5,906 nt of DNA from an uncultured Oscillospiraceae bacterium (GTDB taxonomy: Bacteria > Bacillota > Clostridia > Oscillospirales > Oscillospiraceae). Below are positions 5,269 to 5,906 of the stretch, in pieces; within the stretch, counting starts at the first letter, position 1, and the number at the start of each line of letters is the position of its first letter. The stretch is taken from NCBI GenBank assembly GCA_934572365.1, contig CAKTKX010000091.1, forward strand, positions 1 through 5,906. Reading direction: 5' to 3'. Under the pieces are notes generated by a model that did no database searches, was not told where the DNA came from, and worked only from the letters and a program-made list of their open reading frames with translations. The position numbers and the translations under genes were made by a program.

Positions 5269-5906
5269 ATGGAAAGAAAAAATATTGACTGGGGCAACCT
5301 GGGGTTTGGCTACGTCCAGACCGACATGCGCTACGTCTCCAATTTCCGGAACGGCCAGTGGGACGACGGCTGCCTGACCGATCAGGCCACCATCACCATG
5401 AGCGAGTGCGCCTGCGTTCTGCAATACGCCCAGACCTGCTTTGAGGGCCTGAAGGCCTACACCACCGAGGACGGCCGCATTGTCTGCTTCCGTCCCGATC
5501 TCAACGCCCAGCGGATGGCCAACTCCTGCCGCCGCCTGAAAATGCCCGTGTTCCCCGAGGAGCGGTTCGTCCAGGCCGTGGTGGAGACGGTTCGCGCCAA
5601 CTCCCAGTGGGTGCCGCCCTACGGCTCCGGCGCGACGCTGTACGTCCGCCCGTTTATGTTTGGCAGCGATGCCATCATCGGCGTCAAGCCCGCGACGGAG
5701 TATCAGTTCCGGGTATTCGTTACCCCCGTCGGCCCCTATTTCAAGGGCGGCATCAAGCCCCTGAAGCTGCGTATCTCCGATCTTGACCGGGCAGCGCCCA
5801 AGGGTACCGGCGACGTCAAGGCGGGCTTAAACTACGCCATGAGCCTTTACAACATCGTGGATGCCCACGACAAGGGCTTTGACGAGAACGTCTACGTGGA
5901 TTCCGC
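5269..5906 (+). CDS. ilvE: Branched-chain amino-acid aminotransferase, 3' end cut by window edge
   Basis: A PLP-dependent fold-type IV transaminase that moves the amino group between glutamate and the 2-oxo acids of leucine, isoleucine and valine; cytoplasmic. The window holds 212 codons of a protein usually about 340-360 long. Visible BCAT type II landmarks are VLQYAQTCFEGLKAY (50-64), FRPDLNAQRM (74-83), the SGATLYVRPFMFG block (R127), FRVFVTPVGPYF, and GTGDVKAGLNYAMSL with K184 as the expected Schiff-base lysine. The position after KAG, usually glycine in KAGGNY, is leucine; I recall AGLNYAMSL from other clostridial BCATs, so it is probably a clade trait. The ATG at 5269 is preceded by AGAGAGGTG (5254-5262). 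It diverges from yerC and has its own promoter. The missing C-terminal half carries further cofactor-binding residues, so activity cannot be fully judged, but the family call is strong. Confidence 0.93.
   Translation, partial: MERKNIDWGNLGFGYVQTDMRYVSNFRNGQWDDGCLTDQATITMSECACVLQYAQTCFEGLKAYTTEDGRIVCFRPDLNAQRMANSCRRLKMPVFPEERFVQAVVETVRANSQWVPPYGSGATLYVRPFMFGSDAIIGVKPATEYQFRVFVTPVGPYFKGGIKPLKLRISDLDRAAPKGTGDVKAGLNYAMSLYNIVDAHDKGFDENVYVDS

Noticed and set aside
1..5906. tRNA or rRNA genes, CRISPR arrays, transposases, phage genes or toxin-antitoxin pairs
   Set aside because: I looked on both strands and saw no supporting sequence; the window is filled by four recognisable chromosomal genes and their control regions.

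Overview
The window looks like chromosomal DNA from a GC-rich Gram-positive anaerobe of the class Clostridia, probably an Oscillospiraceae/Ruminococcaceae-type gut bacterium. This is inferred from the protein sequence flavour (CarB with the LVEKSVKGYKEIEFEV and SCHTGAYIPYF-type segments, a YerC-family TrpR relative, a clostridial BCAT with AGLNYAMSL), strong AGGAG-type ribosome binding sites, consensus sigma-A promoters and an intergenic hairpin repeat of a kind common in that group. No lineage search was possible.

Layout, left to right. Positions 1-3149 (minus strand) hold carB, the large subunit of carbamoyl-phosphate synthetase, cut by the window edge about a dozen to twenty residues before its C-terminus. 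Positions 3166-4401 (minus) hold pyrC, dihydroorotase, 16 bases upstream of carB and very probably co-transcribed with it. Positions 4402-4522 are the pyrC leader and promoter. The promoter is a perfect TTGACA-17-TATAAT, and the roughly 85-base leader contains a terminator-like hairpin with a possible competing helix. Positions 4592-4708 hold a compact hairpin-rich repeat with terminal inverted repeats. Positions 4718-5029 (minus) hold a small TrpR-related regulator of the YerC/YecD family. Positions 5030-5268 are a divergent control region with promoters facing both ways, two palindromes and a pair of direct repeats. Positions 5269-5906 (plus) hold the first 212 codons of a branched-chain amino-acid aminotransferase (ilvE).

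Functionally, pyrC and carB belong to de novo UMP synthesis: CarB makes carbamoyl phosphate (step 1) and PyrC closes dihydroorotate (step 3). The glutaminase subunit gene carA, which usually sits directly before carB, is not between them. The ilvE product interconverts branched-chain amino acids and their 2-oxo acids and is transcribed separately. The YerC-like protein is a probable DNA-binding regulator whose target cannot be read from context; a palindrome across its own promoter makes autoregulation plausible.

The genes themselves are ordinary housekeeping genes. I found no sign of an undescribed multi-gene system. What deserves attention is the regulatory DNA: the pyrC leader, the hairpin repeat, and the palindromes in the yerC and ilvE promoters. 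The very long open frames on the plus strand across carB and pyrC are antisense shadows caused by GC-rich codon use.
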